Source: Synaphobranchus kaupii | Taxonomy: Eukaryota > Chordata > Actinopteri > Anguilliformes > Synaphobranchidae | DNA: 64,000 nucleotides | Assembly: GCA_029718625.1 (NCBI GenBank) | Contig: CM056376.1 | Location: 108,199,097 to 108,263,096, forward strand | Reading direction: 5' to 3' | Notes under the pieces: model-generated | Database searches by the model: none | Told to the model about the DNA's origin: nothing | Seen by the model: the letters and a program-made list of their open reading frames with translations, nothing else | Shown: positions 22,336 through 35,228 of the stretch, one piece after another | Layout of the letters: each line of letters begins with the position of its first letter | Numbering within the stretch: position 1 is the first letter of the stretch | Position numbers and translations under genes: made by a program

Positions 22336-23424
22336 ACCGTGCTTCCCTCCGATAGCCAGAGTGGCAAACTAGTGCAAAGGTAATTATGGTAGGGTCCAGT
22401 GGCTAAACAAATATAATACGGTTTGCATGGGGATGAAATTGACTTCTGTACGTTCCGTTTTTTCCTGCCAATATACAGCTAGTTTGGTAGCCAGCTGGTT
22501 AGCGGATACAGTGTAGCCATTAGGCTTGTTTAAGCAGTATGTTAACTATTGAATCGATAGCCCGGTGATGTGCTCCAAATCTTGCAAATGCTTTTATGCA
22601 AAAACTGTCACAAAACGTTTTCAGTAATGTTATTTAATAGGCTAATCGGCATTACATGGCCTAGTTACCTGTGACAACTGAGAAATCCACTTCTTGCGTG
22701 AGTCTAGTCGTGAATCTATAGCGAAAATGAAGATAATTCCATGGCTGTCCGGTTCTAATAATAATAATAATAATGCATGGCATTTATATAGCGCCTTTCT
22801 AGATACTCAAAGCGCTTTACAATGATGAGGGGGAAACTCGCCTCTACCACCATGTAATATACATTCACATGAATATCCTACTTTTGGCTTTCACACCGAA
22901 GCCGAGCCATGTCCGCCCTGCGTAAATCCCGGGTCGTGAGCAGGGTCCAGACCCGGGTCGGGTAACTCGGGTTGACCCTTTGACAAACAAAGGCAAACAC
23001 GGGTTTTAGCCAGGTCCTTGCTTCGGTGTGAAAGGGGTTTAAAGGTGAAGAGAGGTATTTGCCAGGGGTGGGCAATGTCTACTAAAAATAATATCATGAT
23101 GCTGTCATGTGAAACTGCGTGTTATTTTCAATTTAAAAATACAAACGACATACTAGCATTAATACAATAGTGATTTTGATGGCCTTGAAGTAACATTTCA
23201 AATGGGACACGACGATGATTCTATCTGTGCCTTTTCAAATGTGTTTTTAAAGGCACGAGCTGTGCGAAAGTGGTAAGATTAGGGGCAGCTACGCTATAGT
23301 TTCAGGCTTTTGAGTTCACTGTTCGTCGGTGCTCACAACTTCCGATTGTTCACCTGCGCAGACGGACACTGCAGGGACCCTCTTTTGGGTGGGGGGGCAG
23401 GTCAGCTTCTCGAGGAAAAGGACA

Positions 23425-23497
23425 CGCCCAACGTGGGGCTCGAACCCACGACCCTGAGATTAAGAGTCTCATGCTCTACCGACTGAGCTAGCCGGGC
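23425..23497 (-). tRNA. tRNA-Lys-CTT: tRNA-Lys(CTT), unit 11
   Basis: Same as consensus. Confidence 0.98.
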
Positions 23498-23609
23498 CGA
23501 CAATTGCCTGGGGAGCCACCGTCCCCCTTCCTTGTGTCATTTTACTCTTGCCACATTGACAGGCCGTATTACTTTGTCACGGTTCTAGTCCTCGCAACAC
23601 ACCAGCGCA

Positions 23610-23615
23610 GTCTCT

Positions 23616-23666
<51 letters not shown>

Positions 23667-23683
23667 GAGCCCACCCAGGGACG
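23610..23683 (+). tRNA. tRNA-Asn-GTT: tRNA-Asn(GTT), unit 12
   Basis: Same as consensus. Confidence 0.98.
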
Positions 23684-24401
23684 CGGTCCTTTTAAATAGA
23701 TTACTTCAGGCAACAACAAATCCGGCAGCTGAAATCTGAGGAGACAACAAAGAATTTGAGCATTATATGCAAAATGGCATAGGTGTTGGAAGGTCTGAAT
23801 CAGGGAAAAGCCACCTATGCAGTTTTGTTGCGGGAGGCGGACGACTGGATATGTAAGCATGTTTTTATACTTATAATACATATTGCTTTCTGCAATGTAT
23901 CTTTGTTAATCCTTTTTTATGGAGAATTCTCTTCTATGCCCCCTTTCACACCGAAGCAACAAACCGGGTAAAACTTGTGTTTGCCGTTGGTGTGAATGGG
24001 TGAACCCGGGTTATCCGCCCGAGTCCGCGACTCAAACTCAATTTTCAATAAAATGTTGCCTAGGCCCATAGTCAACTTGGTATTTAATTTGTTTTCCTAT
24101 GGTTATTTTCCGTCAATAAGTGACTAGCTAATACAGCATTGTCTAACATGAGACCCAAGCGCCATTTAACATTGATACTCTACAAGTACGATTACTCAGT
24201 GAACATTTTGATGAGTCGCCCTATCTGGACAGGATTTTTACTGGGGAAGGAGGAGTAACGCAGTCTATAATGGAGCAAGCGAGTGATTACAGTCCCGATT
24301 TCATGGATGGCGCGTGAGTCTAAAATAGAGTAGAGACTAAAGGCGAAGAGGTATTTGCTGGACAAATGCACCAAGGCTTACAGTTTCCAAAACGGCACTT
24401 T

Positions 24402-24483
24402 CGACGAGGATGGGATTCGAACCCACGCGTGCAGAGCACAATGGATTAGCAGTCCATCGCCTTAACCACTCGGCCACCTCGTC
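24402..24483 (-). tRNA. tRNA-Ser-GCT: tRNA-Ser(GCT), unit 12
   Basis: Same as consensus. Confidence 0.98.
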
Positions 24484-25573
24484 ACCGTGCTTCCCTCCGA
24501 TAGCCAGAGTGGCAAACTAGTGCAAAGGTAATTATGGTAGGGTCCAGTGGCTAAACAAATATAATACGGTTTGCATGGGGATGAAATTGACTTCTGTACG
24601 TTCCGTTTTTTCCTGCCAATATACAGCTAGTTTGGTAGCCAGCTGGTTAGCGGATACAGTGTAGCCATTAGGCTTGTTTAAGCAGTATGTTAACTATTGA
24701 ATCGATAGCCCGGTGATGTGCTCCAAATCTTGCAAATGCTTTTATGCAAAAACTGTCACAAAACGTTTTCAGTAATGTTATTTAATAGGCTAATCGGCAT
24801 TACATGGCCTAGTTACCTGTGACAACTGAGAAATCCACTTCTTGCGTGAGTCTAGTCGTGAATCTATAGCGAAAATGAAGATAATTCCATGGCTGTCCGG
24901 TTCTAATAATAATAATAATAATGCATGGCATTTATATAGCGCCTTTCTAGATACTCAAAGCGCTTTACAATGATGAGGGGGAAACTCGCCTCTACCACCA
25001 TGTAATATACATTCACATGAATATCCTACTTTTGGCTTTCACACCGAAGCCGAGCCATGTCCGCCCTGCGTAAATCCCGGGTCGTGAGCAGGGTCCAGAC
25101 CCGGGTCGGGTAACTCGGGTTGACCCTTTGACAAACAAAGGCAAACACGGGTTTTAGCCAGGTCCTTGCTTCGGTGTGAAAGGGGTTTAAAGGTGAAGAG
25201 AGGTATTTGCCAGGGGTGGGCAATGTCTACTAAAAATAATATCATGATGCTGTCATGTGAAACTGCGTGTTATTTTCAATTTAAAAATACAAACGACATA
25301 CTAGCATTAATACAATAGTGATTTTGATGGCCTTGAAGTAACATTTCAAATGGGACACGACGATGATTCTATCTGTGCCTTTTCAAATGTGTTTTTTAAA
25401 GGCACGAGCTGTGCGAAAGTGGTAAGATTAGGGGCAGCTACGCTATAGTTTCAGGCTTTTGAGTTCACTGTTCGTCGGTGCTCACAACTTCCGATTGTTC
25501 ACCTGCGCAGACGGACACTGCAGGGACCCTCTTTTGGGTGGGGGGGCAGGTCAGCTTCTCGAGGAAAAGGACA

Positions 25574-25646
25574 CGCCCAACGTGGGGCTCGAACCCACGA
25601 CCCTGAGATTAAGAGTCTCATGCTCTACCGACTGAGCTAGCCGGGC
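25574..25646 (-). tRNA. tRNA-Lys-CTT: tRNA-Lys(CTT), unit 12
   Basis: Same as consensus. Confidence 0.98.
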
Positions 25647-25758
25647 CGACAATTGCCTGGGGAGCCACCGTCCCCCTTCCTTGTGTCATTTTACTCTTGC
25701 CACATTGACAGGCCGTATTACTTTGTCACGGTTCTAGTCCTCGCAACACACCAGCGCA

Positions 25759-25832
25759 GTCTCTGTGGCGCAATCGGTTAGCGCGTTCGGTTGTTAACCG
25801 AAAGGTTGGTGGTTCGAGCCCACCCAGGGACA
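25759..25832 (+). tRNA. tRNA-Asn-GTT: tRNA-Asn(GTT), unit 13, C33T and G74A
   Basis: Two changes: C-to-T at 25791, the first base of the anticodon loop (standard position 32, still a pyrimidine), and G-to-A at the discriminator (25832). Anticodon GTT is kept. This is one of the most altered Asn copies. Confidence 0.95.
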
Positions 25833-26550
25833 CGGTCCTTTTAAATAGATTACTTCAGGCAACAACAAATCTGGCAGCTGAAATCTGAGGAGACAACAAA
25901 GAATTTGAGCATTATATGCAAAATGGCATAGGTGTTGGAAGGTCTGAATCAGGGAAAAGCCACCTATGCAGTTTTGTTGCGGGAGGCGGACGACTGGATA
26001 TGTAAGCATGTTTTTATACTTATAATACATATTGCTTTCTGCAATGTATCTTTGTTAATCCTTTTTTATGGAGAATTCTCTTCTATGCCCCCTTTCACAC
26101 CGAAGCAACAAACCGGGTAAAACTTGTGTTTGCCGTTGGTGTGAATGGGTGAACCCGGGTTATCCGCCCGAGTCCGCGACTCAAACTCAATTTTCAATAA
26201 AATGTTGCCTAGGCCCATAGTCAACTTGGTATTTAATTTGTTTTCCTATGGTTATTTTCCGTCAATAAGTGACTAGCTAATACAGCATTGTCTAACATGA
26301 GACCCAAGCGCCATTTAACATTGATACTCTACAAGTACGATTACTCAGTGAACATTTTGATGAGTCGCCCTATCTGGACAGGATTTTTACTGGGGAAGGA
26401 GGAGTAACGCAGTCTATAATGGAGCAAGCGAGTGATTACAGTCCCGATTTCATGGATGGCGCGTGAGTCTAAAATAGAGTAGAGACTAAAGGCGAAGAGG
26501 TATTTGCTGGACAAATGCACCAAGGCTTACAGTTTCCAAAACGGCACTTT

Positions 26551-26632
26551 CGACGAGGATGGGATTCGAACCCACGCGTGCAGAGCACAATGGATTAGCA
26601 GTCCATCGCCTTAACCACTCGGCCACCTCGTC
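26551..26632 (-). tRNA. tRNA-Ser-GCT: tRNA-Ser(GCT), unit 13
   Basis: Same as consensus. Confidence 0.98.
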
Positions 26633-27722
26633 ACCGTGCTTCCCTCCGATAGCCAGAGTGGCAAACTAGTGCAAAGGTAATTATGGTAGGGTCCAGTGGC
26701 TAAACAAATATAATACGGTTTGCATGGGGATGAAATTGACTTCTGTACGTTCCGTTTTTTCCTGCCAATATACAGCTAGTTTGGTAGCCAGCTGGTTAGC
26801 GGATACAGTGTAGCCATTAGGCTTGTTTAAGCAGTAAGTTAACTATTGAATCGATAGCCCGGTGATGTGCTCCAAATCTTGCAAATGCTTTTATGCAAAA
26901 ACTGTCACAAAACGTTTTCAGTAATGTTATTTAATAGGCTAATCGGCATTACATGGCCTAGTTACCTGTGACAACTGAGAAATCCACTTCTTGCGTGAGT
27001 CTAGTCGTGAATCTATAGCGAAAATGAAGATAATTCCATGGCTGTCCGGTTCTAATAATAATAATAATAATGCATGGCATTTATATAGCGCCTTTCTAGA
27101 TACTCAAAGCGCTTTACAATGATGAGGGGGAAACTCGCCTCTACCACCATGTAATATACATTCACATGAATATCCTACTTTTGGCTTTCACACCGAAGCC
27201 GAGCCATGTCCGCCCTGCGTAAATCCCGGGTCGTGAGCAGGGTCCAGACCCGGGTAGGGTAACTCGGGTTGACCCTTTGACAAACAAAGGCAAACACGGG
27301 TTTTAGCCAGGTCCTTGCTTCGGTGTGAAAGGGGTTTAAAGGTGAAGAGAGGTATTTGCCAGGGGTGGGCAATGTCTACTAAAAATAATATCATGATGCT
27401 GTCATGTGAAACTGCGTGTTATTTTCAATTTAAAAATACAAACGACATACTAGCATTAATACAATAGTGATTTTGATGGCCTTGAAGTAACATTTCAAAT
27501 GGGACACGACGATGATTCTATCTGTGCCTTTTCAAATGTGTTTTTAAAGGCACGAGCTGTGCGAAAGTGGTAAGATTAGGGGCAGCTACGCTATAGTTTC
27601 AGGCTTTTGAGTTCACTGTTCGTCGGTGCTCACAACTTCCGATTGTTCACCTGCGCAGACGGACACTGCAGGGACCCTCTTTTGGGTGGGGGGGGCAGGT
27701 CAGCTTCTCGAGGAAAAGGACA

Positions 27723-27795
27723 CGCCCAACGTGGGGCTCGAACCCACGACCCTGAGATTAAGAGTCTCATGCTCTACCGACTGAGCTAGCCGGGC
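27723..27795 (-). tRNA. tRNA-Lys-CTT: tRNA-Lys(CTT), unit 13
   Basis: Same as consensus. Confidence 0.98.
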
Positions 27796-27907
27796 CGACA
27801 ATTGCCTGGGGAGCCACCGTCCCCCTTCCTTGTGTCATATTACTCTTGCCACATTGACAGGCCGTATTACTTTGTCACGGTTCTAGTCCTCGCAACACAC
27901 CAGCGCA

Positions 27908-27913
27908 GTCTCT

Positions 27914-27964
<51 letters not shown>

Positions 27965-27981
27965 GAGCCCACCCAGGGACG
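27908..27981 (+). tRNA. tRNA-Asn-GTT: tRNA-Asn(GTT), unit 14
   Basis: Same as consensus. Confidence 0.98.
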
Positions 27982-28699
27982 CGGTCCTTTTAAATAGATT
28001 ACTTCAGGCAACAACAAATCCGGCAGCTGAAATCTGAGGAGACAACAAAGAATTTGAGCATTATATGCAAAATGGCATAGGTGTTGGAAGGTCTGAATCA
28101 GGGAAAAGCCACCTATGCAGTTTTGTTGCGGGAGGCGGACGACTGGATATGTAAGCATGTTTTTATACTTATAATACATATTGCTTTCTGCAATGTATCT
28201 TTGTTAATCCTTTTTTATGGAGAATTCTCTTCTATGCCCCCTTTCACACCGAAGCAACAAACCGGGTAAAACTTGTGTTTGCCGTTGGTGTGAATGGGTG
28301 AACCCGGGTTATCCGCCCGAGTCCGCGACTCAAACTCAATTTTCAATAAAATGTTGCCTAGGCCTATAGTCAACTTGGTATTTAATTTGTTTTCCTATGG
28401 TTATTTTCCGTCAATAAGTGACTAGCTAATACAGCATTGTCTAACATGAGACCCAAGCGCCATTTAACATTGATACTCTACAAGTACGATTACTCAGTGA
28501 ACATTTTGATGAGTCGCCCTATCTGGACAGGATTTTTACTGGGGAAGGAGGAGTAACGCAGTCTATAATGGAGCAAGCGAGTGATTACAGTCCCGATTTC
28601 ATGGATGGCGCGTGAGTCTAAAATATAGTAGAGACTAAAGGCGAAGAGGTATTTGCTGGACAAATGCACCAAGGCTTACAGTTTCCAAAACGGCACTTT

Positions 28700-28781
28700 C
28701 GACGAGGATGGGATTCGAACCCACGCGTGCAGAGCACAATGGATTAGCAGTCCATCGCCTTAACCACTCGGCCACCTCGTC
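28700..28781 (-). tRNA. tRNA-Ser-GCT: tRNA-Ser(GCT), unit 14
   Basis: Same as consensus. Confidence 0.98.
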
Positions 28782-29871
28782 ACCGTGCTTCCCTCCGATA
28801 GCCAGAGTGGCAAACTAGTGCAAAGGTAATTATGGTAGGGTCCAGTGGCTAAACAAATATAATACGGTTTGCATGGGGATGAAATTGACTTCTGTACGTT
28901 CCGTTTTTTCCTGCCAATATACAGCTAGTTTGGTAGCCAGCTGGTTAGCGGATACAGTGTAGCCATTAGGCTTGTTTAAGCAGTAAGTTAACTATTGAAT
29001 CGATAGCCCGGTGATGTGCTCCAAATCTTGCAAATGCTTTTATGCAAAAACTGTCACAAAACGTTTTCAGTAATGTTATTTAATAGGCTAATCGGCATTA
29101 CATGGCCTATTTACCTGTGACAACTGAGAAATCCACTTCTTGCGTGAGTCTAGTCGTGAATCTATAGCGAAAATGAAGATAATTCCATGGCTGTCCGGTT
29201 CTAATAATAATAATAATAATGCATGGCATTTATATAGCGCCTTTCTAGATACTCAAAGCGCTTTACAATGATGAGGGGGAAACTCGCCTCTACCACCATG
29301 TAATATACATTCACATGAATATCCTACTTTTGGCTTTCACACCGAAGCCGAGCCATGTCCGCCCTGCGTAAATCCCGGGTCGTGAGCAGGGTCCAGACCC
29401 GGGTCGGGTAACTCGGGTTGACCCTTTGACAAACAAAGGCAAACACGGGTTTTAGCCAGGTCCTTGCTTCGGTGTGAAAGGGGTTTAAAGGTGAAGAGAG
29501 GTATTTGCCAGGGGTGGGCAATGTCTACTAAAAATAATATCATGATGCTGTCATATGAAACTGCGTGTTATTTTCAATTAAAAAATACAAACGACATACT
29601 AGCATTAATACAATAGTGATTTTGATGGCCTTGAAGTAACATTTCAAATGGGACACGACGATGATTCTATCTGTGCCTTTTCAAATGTGTTTTTAAAGGC
29701 ACGAGCTGTGCGAAAGTGGTAAGATTAGGGGCAGCTACGCTATAGTTTCAGGCTTTTGAGTTCACTGTTCGTCGGTGCTCACAACTTCCGATTGTTCACC
29801 TGCGCAGACGGACACTGCAGGGACCCTCTTTTGGGTGGGGGGGGCAGGTCAGCTTCTCGAGGAAAAGGACA

Positions 29872-29944
29872 CGCCCAACGTGGGGCTCGAACCCACGACC
29901 CTGAGATTAAGAGTCTCATGCTCTACCGACTGAGCTAGCCGGGC
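29872..29944 (-). tRNA. tRNA-Lys-CTT: tRNA-Lys(CTT), unit 14
   Basis: Same as consensus. Confidence 0.98.
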
Positions 29945-30056
29945 CGACAATTGCCTGGGGAGCCACCGTCCCCCTTCCTTGTGTCATATTACTCTTGCCA
30001 CATTGACAGGCCCTATTACTTTGTCACGGTTCTAGTCCTCGCAACACACCAGCGCA

Positions 30057-30062
30057 GTCTCT

Positions 30063-30113
<51 letters not shown>

Positions 30114-30130
30114 GAGCCCACCCAGGGACG
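30057..30130 (+). tRNA. tRNA-Asn-GTT: tRNA-Asn(GTT), unit 15
   Basis: Same as consensus. Confidence 0.98.
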
Positions 30131-30848
30131 CGGTCCTTTTAAATAGATTACTTCAGGCAACAACAAATCCGGCAGCTGAAATCTGAGGAGACAACAAAGA
30201 ATTTGAGCATTATATGCAAAATGGCATAGGTGTTGGAAGGTCTGAATCAGGGAAAAGCCACCTATGCAGTTTTGTTGCGGGAGGCGGACGACTGGATATG
30301 TAAGCATGTTTTTATACTTATAATACATATTGCTTTCTGCAATGTATCTTTGTTAATCCTTTTTTATGGAGAATTCTCTTCTATGCCCCCTTTCACACCG
30401 AAGCAACAAACCGGGTAAAACTTGTGTTTGCCGTTGGTGTGAATGGGTGAACCCGGGTTATCCGCCCGAGTCCGCGACTCAAACTCAATTTTCAATAAAA
30501 TGTTGCCTAGGCCCATAGTCAACTTGGTATTTAATTTGTTTTCCTATGGTTATTTTCCGTCAATAAGTGACTAGCTAATACAGCATTGTCTAACATGAGA
30601 CCCAAGCGCCATTTAACATTGATACTCTACAAGTACGATTACTCAGTGAACATTTTGATGAGTCGCCCTATCTGGACAGGATTTTTACTGGGGAAGGAGG
30701 AGTAACGCAGTCTATAATGGAGCAAGCGAGTGATTACAGTCCCGATTTCATGGATGGCGCGTGAGTCTAAAATAGAGTAGAGACTAAAGGCGAAGAGGTA
30801 TTTGCTGGACAAATGCACCAAGGCTTACAGTTTCCAAAACGGCACTTT

Positions 30849-30930
30849 CGACGAGGATGGGATTCGAACCCACGCGTGCAGAGCACAATGGATTAGCAGT
30901 CCATCGCCTTAACCACTCGGCCACCTCGTC
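30849..30930 (-). tRNA. tRNA-Ser-GCT: tRNA-Ser(GCT), unit 15
   Basis: Same as consensus. Confidence 0.98.
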
Positions 30931-32020
30931 ACCGTGCTTCCCTCCGATAGCCAGAGTGGCAAACTAGTGCAAAGGTAATTATGGTAGGGTCCAGTGGCTA
31001 AACAAATATAATACGGTTTGCATGGGGATGAAATTGACTTCTGTACGTTCCGTTTTTTCCTGCCAATATACAGCTAGTTTGGTAGCCAGCTGGTTAGCGG
31101 ATACAGTGTAGCCATTAGGCTTGTTTAAGCAGTAAGTTAACTATTGAATCGATAGCCCGGTGATGTGCTCCAAATCTTGCAAATGCTTTTATGCAAAAAC
31201 TGTCACAAAACGTTTTCAGTAATGTTATTTAATAGGCTAATCGGCATTACATGGCCTAGTTACCTGTGACAACTGAGAAATCCACTTCTTGCGTGAGTCT
31301 AGTCGTGAATCTATAGCGAAAATGAAGATAATTCCATGGCTGTCCGGTTCTAATAATAATAATAATAATGCATGGCATTTATATAGCGCCTTTCTAGATA
31401 CTCAAAGCGCTTTACAATGATGAGGGGGAAACTCGCCTCTACCACCATGTAATATACATTCACATGAATATCCTACTTTTGGCTTTCACACCGAAGCCGA
31501 GCCATGTCCGCCCTGCGTAAATCCCGGGTCGTGAGCAGGGTCCAGACCCGGGTCGGGTAACTCGGGTTGACCCTTTGACAAACAAAGGCAAACACGGGTT
31601 TTAGCCAGGTCCTTGCTTCGGTGTGAAAGGGGTTTAAAGGTGAAGAGAGGTATTTGCCAGGGGTGGGCAATGTCTACTAAAAATAATATCATGATGCTGT
31701 CATGTGAAACTGCGTGTTATTTTCAATTTAAAAATACAAACGACATACTAGCATTAATACAATAGTGATTTTGATGGCCTTGAAGTAACATTTCAAATGG
31801 GACACGACGATGATTCTATCTGTGCCTTTTCAAATGTGTTTTTAAAGGCACGAGCTGTGCGAAAGTGGTAAGATTAGGGGCAGCTACGCTATAGTTTCAG
31901 GCTTTTGAGTTCACTGTTCGTCGGTGCTCACAACTTCCGATTGTTCACCTGCGCAGACGGACACTGCAGGGACCCTCTTTTGGGTGGGGGGGGCAGGTCA
32001 GCTTCTCGAGGAAAAGGACA

Positions 32021-32093
32021 CGCCCAACGTGGGGCTCGAACCCACGACCCTGAGATTAAGAGTCTCATGCTCTACCGACTGAGCTAGCCGGGC
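32021..32093 (-). tRNA. tRNA-Lys-CTT: tRNA-Lys(CTT), unit 15
   Basis: Same as consensus. Confidence 0.98.
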
Positions 32094-32205
32094 CGACAAT
32101 TGCCTGGGGAGCCACCGTCCCCCTTCCTTGTGTCATATTACTCTTGCCACATTGACAGGCCGTATTACTTTGTCACGGTTCTAGTCCTCGCAACACACCA
32201 GCGCA

Positions 32206-32211
32206 GTCTCT

Positions 32212-32262
<51 letters not shown>

Positions 32263-32279
32263 GAGCCCACCCAGGGACG
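32206..32279 (+). tRNA. tRNA-Asn-GTT: tRNA-Asn(GTT), unit 16
   Basis: Same as consensus. Confidence 0.98.
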
Positions 32280-32997
32280 CGGTCCTTTTAAATAGATTAC
32301 TTCAGGCAACAACAAATCCGGCAGCTGAAATCTGAGGAGACAACAAAGAATTTGAGCATTATATGCAAAATGGCATAGGTGTTGGAAGGTCTGAATCAGG
32401 GAAAAGCCACCTATGCAGTTTTGTTGCGGGAGGCGGACGACTGGATATGTAAGCATGTTTTTATACTTATAATACATATTGCTTTCTGCAATGTATCTTT
32501 GTTAATCCTTTTTTATGGAGAATTCTCTTCTATGCCCCCTTTCACACCGAAGCAACAAACCGGGTAAAACTTGTGTTTGCCGTTGGTGTGAATGGGTGAA
32601 CCCGGGTTATCCGCCCGAGTCCGCGACTCAAACTCAATTTTCAATAAAATGTTGCCTAGGCCTATAGTCAACTTGGTATTTAATTTGTTTTCCTATGGTT
32701 ATTTTCCGTCAATAAGTGACTAGCTAATACAGCATTGTCTAACATGAGACCCAAGCGCCATTTAACATTGATACTCTACAAGTACGATTACTCAGTGAAC
32801 ATTTTGATGAGTCGCCCTATCTGGACAGGATTTTTACTGGGGAAGGAGGAGTAACGCAGTCTATAATGGAGCAAGCGAGTGATTACAGTCCCGATTTCAT
32901 GGATGGCGCGTGAGTCTAAAATATAGTAGAGACTAAAGGCGAAGAGGTATTTGCTGGACAAATGCACCAAGGCTTACAGTTTCCAAAACGGCACTTT

Positions 32998-33079
32998 CGA
33001 CGAGGATGGGATTCGAACCCACGCGTGCAGAGCACAATGGATTAGCAGTCCATCGCCTTAACCACTCGGCCACCTCGTC
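32998..33079 (-). tRNA. tRNA-Ser-GCT: tRNA-Ser(GCT), unit 16
   Basis: Same as consensus. Confidence 0.98.
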
Positions 33080-34169
33080 ACCGTGCTTCCCTCCGATAGC
33101 CAGAGTGGCAAACTAGTGCAAAGGTAATTATGGTAGGGTCCAGTGGCTAAACAAATATAATACGGTTTGCATGGGGATGAAATTGACTTCTGTACGTTCC
33201 GTTTTTTCCTGCCAATATACAGCTAGTTTGGTAGCCAGCTGGTTAGCGGATACAGTGTAGCCATTAGGCTTGTTTAAGCAGTAAGTTAACTATTGAATCG
33301 ATAGCCCGGTGATGTGCTCCAAATCTTGCAAATGCTTTTATGCAAAAACTGTCACAAAACGTTTTCAGTAATGTTATTTAATAGGCTAATCGGCATTACA
33401 TGGCCTATTTACCTGTGACAACTGAGAAATCCACTTCTTGCGTGAGTCTAGTCGTGAATCTATAGCGAAAATGAAGATAATTCCATGGCTGTCCGGTTCT
33501 AATAATAATAATAATAATGCATGGCATTTATATAGCGCCTTTCTAGATACTCAAAGCGCTTTACAATGATGAGGGGGAAACTCGCCTCTACCACCATGTA
33601 ATATACATTCACATGAATATCCTACTTTTGGCTTTCACACCGAAGCCGAGCCATGTCCGCCCTGCGTAAATCCCGGGTCGTGAGCAGGGTCCAGACCCGG
33701 GTCGGGTAACTCGGGTTGACCCTTTGACAAACAAAGGCAAACACGGGTTTTAGCCAGGTCCTTGCTTCGGTGTGAAAGGGGTTTAAAGGTGAAGAGAGGT
33801 ATTTGCCAGGGGTGGGCAATGTCTACTAAAAATAATATCATGATGCTGTCATATGAAACTGCGTGTTATTTTCAATTAAAAAATACAAACGACATACTAG
33901 CATTAATACAATAGTGATTTTGATGGCCTTGAAGTAACATTTCAAATGGGACACGACGATGATTCTATCTGTGCCTTTTCAAATGTGTTTTTAAAGGCAC
34001 GAGCTGTGCGAAAGTGGTAAGATTAGGGGCAGCTACGCTATAGTTTCAGGCTTTTGAGTTCACTGTTCGTCGGTGCTCACAACTTCCGATTGTTCACCTG
34101 CGCAGACGGACACTGCAGGGACCCTCTTTTGGGTGGGGGGGGCAGGTCAGCTTCTCGAGGAAAAGGACA

Positions 34170-34242
34170 CGCCCAACGTGGGGCTCGAACCCACGACCCT
34201 GAGATTAAGAGTCTCATGCTCTACCGACTGAGCTAGCCGGGC
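34170..34242 (-). tRNA. tRNA-Lys-CTT: tRNA-Lys(CTT), unit 16
   Basis: Same as consensus. Confidence 0.98.
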
Positions 34243-34354
34243 CGACAATTGCCTGGGGAGCCACCGTCCCCCTTCCTTGTGTCATATTACTCTTGCCACA
34301 TTGACAGGCCCTATTACTTTGTCACGGTTCTAGTCCTCGCAACACACCAGCGCA

Positions 34355-34360
34355 GTCTCT

Positions 34361-34411
<51 letters not shown>

Positions 34412-34428
34412 GAGCCCACCCAGGGACG
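34355..34428 (+). tRNA. tRNA-Asn-GTT: tRNA-Asn(GTT), unit 17
   Basis: Same as consensus. Confidence 0.98.
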
Positions 34429-35146
34429 CGGTCCTTTTAAATAGATTACTTCAGGCAACAACAAATCCGGCAGCTGAAATCTGAGGAGACAACAAAGAAT
34501 TTGAGCATTATATGCAAAATGGCATAGGTGTTGGAAGGTCTGAATCAGGGAAAAGCCACCTATGCAGTTTTGTTGCGGGAGGCGGACGACTGGATATGTA
34601 AGCATGTTTTTATACTTATAATACATATTGCTTTCTGCAATGTATCTTTGTTAATCCTTTTTTATGGAGAATTCTCTTCTATGCCCCCTTTCACACCGAA
34701 GCAACAAACCGGGTAAAACTTGTGTTTGCCGTTGGTGTGAATGGGTGAACCCGGGTTATCCGCCCGAGTCCGCGACTCAAACTCAATTTTCAATAAAATG
34801 TTGCCTAGGCCCATAGTCAACTTGGTATTTAATTTGTTTTCCTATGGTTATTTTCCGTCAATAAGTGACTAGCTAATACAGCATTGTCTAACATGAGACC
34901 CAAGCGCCATTTAACATTGATACTCTACAAGTACGATTACTCAGTGAACATTTTGATGAGTCGCCCTATCTGGACAGGATTTTTACTGGGGAAGGAGGAG
35001 TAACGCAGTCTATAATGGAGCAAGCGAGTGATTACAGTCCCGATTTCATGGATGGCGCGTGAGTCTAAAATAGAGTAGAGACTAAAGGCGAAGAGGTATT
35101 TGCTGGACAAATGCACCAAGGCTTACAGTTTCCAAAACGGCACTTT

Positions 35147-35228
35147 CGACGAGGATGGGATTCGAACCCACGCGTGCAGAGCACAATGGATTAGCAGTCC
35201 ATCGCCTTAACCACTCGGCCACCTCGTC
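35147..35228 (-). tRNA. tRNA-Ser-GCT: tRNA-Ser(GCT), unit 17
   Basis: Same as consensus. Confidence 0.98.

Larger units (their letters stand above)
21462..23609. repeat. Array unit 11
   Basis: Haplotype C-C-G-T-G-G-7-T-G-T (type S). Confidence 0.97.
23610..25758. repeat. Array unit 12
   Basis: Haplotype C-C-G-T-G-G-7-T-G-T (type S), with one extra T in the hairpin loop near 25391. Confidence 0.97.
25759..27907. repeat. Array unit 13
   Basis: Haplotype T-C-G-A-G-G-8-A-G-T (type P). Has C33T and G74A in tRNA-Asn and a private C-to-A at 27256 in the transposon relic. Confidence 0.97.
27908..30056. repeat. Array unit 14
   Basis: Haplotype C-T-T-A-T-A-8-A-C-T (type Q). Confidence 0.97.
30057..32205. 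repeat. Array unit 15
   Basis: Haplotype C-C-G-A-G-G-8-A-G-T, type P apart from offset 114. Confidence 0.97.
32206..34354. repeat. Array unit 16
   Basis: Haplotype C-T-T-A-T-A-8-A-C-T (type Q). Confidence 0.97.
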
